A DNA stretch of 9,008 nucleotides from the NCBI GenBank assembly GCA_946478675.1, contig CAMLEF010000181.1:1-9008 (forward strand), read 5' to 3'. The number at the start of each line of letters is the position of its first letter. Within the stretch, counting starts at the first letter, position 1. Below the pieces are notes generated by a model. That model was not told where the DNA came from. It saw nothing but the letters and a program-made list of their open reading frames with translations, and did not search any database. The position numbers were made by a program, and so were the translations under genes. Below, piece by piece: positions 6,968 through 9,008 of this stretch. Origin of the DNA: an uncultured Flavobacteriales bacterium (lineage in GTDB: Bacteria > Bacteroidota > Bacteroidia > Palsa-965).

Positions 6968-7975
6968 ATGCTCATGAACCGCAAGTCATTCCTTCGCAAC
7001 ACGCTCCTCACAACAATTCTCGCCGGTGCCGGTGGCAACGTTTTCGCCGGTAACGGTAAAAAGAAAAAGCCGGAGCCGAAGAAGAATCCGCATTCCGTTC
7101 CCGGTTTTCCGCTGGTGATCTCCACGTGGAAGCACGGCGTGCCCGCCAATGAAGCCGCTTGGAAGATTTTGTCGGCCGGCGGTAATGCGCTCGATGCGGC
7201 GGAACAGGGCGTGCGCGTCACCGAATCGGATACGACGAACCGTTCCGTCGGTCTGACGGGTTATCCCGATCGCGACGGCATCGTCACGCTTGACGCGAGC
7301 ATCATGAACGACGCGGGCATGGCGGGTTCTGTCGCATTTGTTTCCGGCGTCGAACATCCGATCTCGCTTGCGCGCATGGTGATGGAAAAAACGCCGCACG
7401 TGATGATCGTCGGCAAAGGCGCAGAGATGTTCGCGGAATCGCAGGGCATTAAATTGCTGCCGAACAAGCTGCCGGACGACGTGCGCGAAGCATGGAAAGA
7501 CTGGCTGCAGAAATCGGAATACAAACCGGTGATCAATATTGAAAATCACGATACGATCGGTTTGCTGACGATTGACAAAGACGGAAAGCTTGCGGCGGTT
7601 TGCACGACCAGCGGTCTCGCGTGGAAAATGCACGGACGCGTCGGTGATTCGCCGGTGATCGGAGCGGGCCTTTTTCTCGATAACGAAGTGGGCGCGGCAA
7701 CGTGTACGGGCCTCGGTGAAGCGGTGCTGCGTACGCTGTCGTCGCATACGGCAGTGGAAATGATGCGCCGTGGTGCAACGCCGCAGGAAGCCTGTGAAGA
7801 AGCGATCCTGCGCATCGTGAAGAAACATCCGAACTTCAAAGAATTCCAGGTCGGCATTCTCGCGGTGAACAAAGCCGGGGAGCACGGCGCATACGGATTG
7901 CAGCCCGGCTTCAACTATGCGCTCACGCAAAACGGCGCCAACAATTTTTACGATTCCACTTCTTATGTCCAGTAA
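6968..7975 (+). CDS. N4-(beta-N-acetylglucosaminyl)-L-asparaginase (glycosylasparaginase) precursor
   Basis: The protein is 335 residues. The start is either the ATG at 6968 or the one at 6974 two codons on. It hydrolyses the GlcNAc-asparagine bond of N-linked glycopeptides. It is an Ntn-hydrolase that cuts itself before a threonine, which becomes the nucleophile. The cleavage motif HDTIG is at 194-198 (D195 | T196). Substrate-site motifs GRVGDSPVIGAGLF and CTGLGEAV follow, and GGNALDAAEQGV is the usual N-terminal family signature. Length and cleavage position agree with the Flavobacterium (Elizabethkingia) enzyme. The leader (about 1-27, ending NVFAGN) has NRKSFLRN before a hydrophobic stretch. 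This resembles a Tat signal with RK in place of RR, so export by Tat or Sec cannot be decided. It sits 15 bp after the GH92 gene and overlaps the kinase start by 11 bp, suggesting one transcript for glycoprotein breakdown. Confidence 0.93.
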   Translation: MLMNRKSFLRNTLLTTILAGAGGNVFAGNGKKKKPEPKKNPHSVPGFPLVISTWKHGVPANEAAWKILSAGGNALDAAEQGVRVTESDTTNRSVGLTGYPDRDGIVTLDASIMNDAGMAGSVAFVSGVEHPISLARMVMEKTPHVMIVGKGAEMFAESQGIKLLPNKLPDDVREAWKDWLQKSEYKPVINIENHDTIGLLTIDKDGKLAAVCTTSGLAWKMHGRVGDSPVIGAGLFLDNEVGAATCTGLGEAVLRTLSSHTAVEMMRRGATPQEACEEAILRIVKKHPNFKEFQVGILAVNKAGEHGAYGLQPGFNYALTQNGANNFYDSTSYVQ

Positions 7976-8660
7976 CCTCGTTTGCGCCGGCATCGACATC
8001 GGCGGAACCAATTCGGAGATCGGGCTCGTCGATAAAGAAGGACGTGTGCTGTTCCGCGAAACGTTGCCGACAAAAAATTACAGTGAGCCGGATGCGTTCA
8101 TCAAAGATGCGATGCGCGTGATCCGCGGAGGCCTCGAGAAAACAGACACGCTGCTGCGCGGCATCGGCATCGGTGCGCCCAGCGCGAATTATTATTCCGG
8201 CAGCATCGAGCACGCGCCGAACATGCCGTGGAAAGGCATCGTGCCGCTCGCGGAAGGTTTCATGCGCGAGAGCGGGGAGGTGAGCGTGATCACGAACGAT
8301 GCGAATGCTGCGGCGCTCGGCGAACAGCTCTTCGGCGCTGCGAAAGGACTTTCGAATTTCGTCGTTGTGACGCTCGGCACAGGGCTCGGCAGCGGCTTTG
8401 TCGTCAATGACCAGGTGCTGTACGGCCACGACGGTTTCGCCGGTGAGCTCGGCCACGTGATTATCGAAAAGCACGGACGCCTCTGCGGTTGCGGAAGAAA
8501 AGGTTGTCTCGAAACGTACGTTTCCGCTACCGGCATCGTCCTCACCGCAAAAGAAATGCTGGCCAACGACAGCCGCGCTTCTTCATTGCGGAATATCGCC
8601 GTGGAAAAACTGGAAAGCCGTCACATCGCCGAAGCCGCGAAAGCCGGTGATGAACTTGCG
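7965..8660 (+). CDS. ROK-family sugar kinase (glucokinase-like), 3' end lost at a probable chimeric junction
   Basis: The ATG at 7965 overlaps the asparaginase stop by 11 bp, which favours translational coupling. About 232 native residues are present; the family is usually 300-330. Visible are the phosphate-binding GIDIGGTN (residues 9-16), catalytic D112 in TNDANAAALGE, LGTGLGSGFV, and the sugar/zinc site GELGH (E161, H164). The ROK zinc motif C174-G-C-G-x-x-G-C181-x-E follows. The enzyme would phosphorylate glucose, mannose, GlcNAc or ManNAc with ATP in the cytoplasm; the exact sugar cannot be read from sequence. Context suggests a sugar released from N-glycans. Family similarity continues to AEAAKAGDELA (ending about 8660). 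After that the frame stays open to the window end, but the translation is arginine-rich, unlike any ROK protein, and the GC content jumps. Confidence 0.9.
8640..8660. other. Probable chimeric assembly junction
   Basis: About 20 bp here fit two unrelated genes at once: KAGDELA of the plus-strand ROK kinase and RKFITGF of the minus-strand monooxygenase-like protein. Left of it the sequence is about 55% GC (8461-8640); right of it about 76% GC (8701-9000). Both genes are cut inside a domain. The likeliest explanation is a mis-join of two genomes through a shared short word. Confidence 0.75.
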
Positions 8661-9008
8661 CGTGGTCGCCGGCCAGTCGAGCACGAAGCAGCGGTACTCG
8701 TCGGGCGCGACGGTGGGCGTGTGCGCCGCGGCCATGGGCAGGTTGACGTCGACGCGCGAGAGCGCGTGCGACGGCCCGGTGTCGAGCGGCGCGCCCTCGT
8801 CGGCGGCGTCGCCCTCCTGGGCGCCTTCGTCGGCCCACTCGCCGATGACCGCGATCTGCTCGTCGGTGAGCGAGCGATCGTCGAAGTAGGTGTTGCAGCC
8901 GCCGCCGGCCAGCCAGGGCGGCATGAGGCGCGCCTCCACGGCGGCCTTCGCCGGGACGGCGTTGTCGCGCGCGCCCGCGTAGACGTCGAGCGCGAAGGGC
9001 GCGATGCA
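8640..9008 (-). CDS. Fragment of c-type haem / copper type II monooxygenase-like protein (foreign to the contig)
   Basis: On the minus strand the frame is open from the right edge and reads CIAPFALDVYAGARDN, then EARLMPPWLAGGGCNTYF, DRSLTDEQIAVIGEWADEGA, LSRVDVNLPM, and DEYRCFVLDWP ending RKFITGF near 8640. This order matches the tail of a c-type haem domain (an IAPF segment after an unseen CxxCH, with MPPW probably carrying the axial methionine). It then enters the N-terminal domain of copper type II, ascorbate-dependent monooxygenase-like proteins common in myxobacteria and relatives. In that family the TGF should be followed by a V-x-PGN-x-x-x-VHH region. Here it turns instead into antisense kinase sequence. 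Codons end almost always in G or C. Both ends are missing, the first at the window edge and the second at the junction. Confidence 0.7.

Noticed and set aside
6986..8011. 341-residue open frame on the minus strand opposite the asparaginase and kinase start
   Set aside because: The sense strand has clear catalytic motifs in two genes. The antisense translation is His/Arg-rich with no recognisable domain.
8661..9008. Plus-strand continuation of the ROK kinase frame to the window end
   Set aside because: The frame has no stop, but after about 8660 the translation is Arg/Val/Gly-rich and unlike ROK proteins. The minus strand gives a recognisable protein, so the openness is due to ~76% GC.
8640..9008. 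Genuine horizontal transfer or a new gene fusion at the right end
   Set aside because: The two genes are in opposite orientation, both broken inside domains, with a ~20-bp overlap fitting both and no mobile-element signature. A mis-assembly explains this more simply, though only reads can settle it.

Overview
The window looks like a metagenome-assembled contig from a Bacteroidota bacterium, probably Chitinophagales-like. The evidence is exported lipoproteins with typical lipoboxes, an N-terminal 'NLVPNPSFE' module common in this phylum, a TAnnTTTG-type promoter element, intergenic short-period repeats, and a GH92 mannosidase carrying Bacteroidota-style C-terminal modules. GC is about 55% just before position 8640. 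The last ~350 bases are about 76% GC (hand count over 8701-9000) and appear to come from another organism.

Layout. (1) 1-172 (+): C-terminus of an AMP-forming long-chain acyl-CoA synthetase. (2) 234-599 (+): small three-helix membrane protein of unknown function. (3) 615-817: nested inverted-repeat element between convergent genes, whose right arm contains the stop codon of the next gene. (4) 816-3676 (-): two-gene unit, an esterase-like lipoprotein with a helical C-terminal extension followed by a secreted von Willebrand factor A protein. (5) 3677-3886: divergent intergenic region with two inverted arrays of 7-bp repeats. (6) 3887 to about 8660 (+): tightly packed three-gene unit of GH92 alpha-mannosidase lipoprotein, glycosylasparaginase and ROK-family sugar kinase. 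(7) about 8640-9008 (-): fragment of a c-type haem / copper type II monooxygenase-like protein, joined head-on to the truncated kinase.

The three plus-strand genes make biochemical sense together as an N-glycan or glycoprotein salvage module. The mannosidase trims mannose at the cell surface, the asparaginase hydrolyses the GlcNAc-Asn linkage, and the ROK kinase phosphorylates a released sugar. Gaps are 15 bp and then an 11-bp overlap. No SusC/SusD pair, transporter or regulator is visible.

I found no convincing new defence or mobile system. The most important observation is a probable chimeric assembly junction at about 8640-8660, where roughly 20 bp fit both of two unrelated genes. Next are the two kinds of structured intergenic repeat. 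Long open frames opposite the GH92, asparaginase, kinase and lipoprotein genes are shadows.
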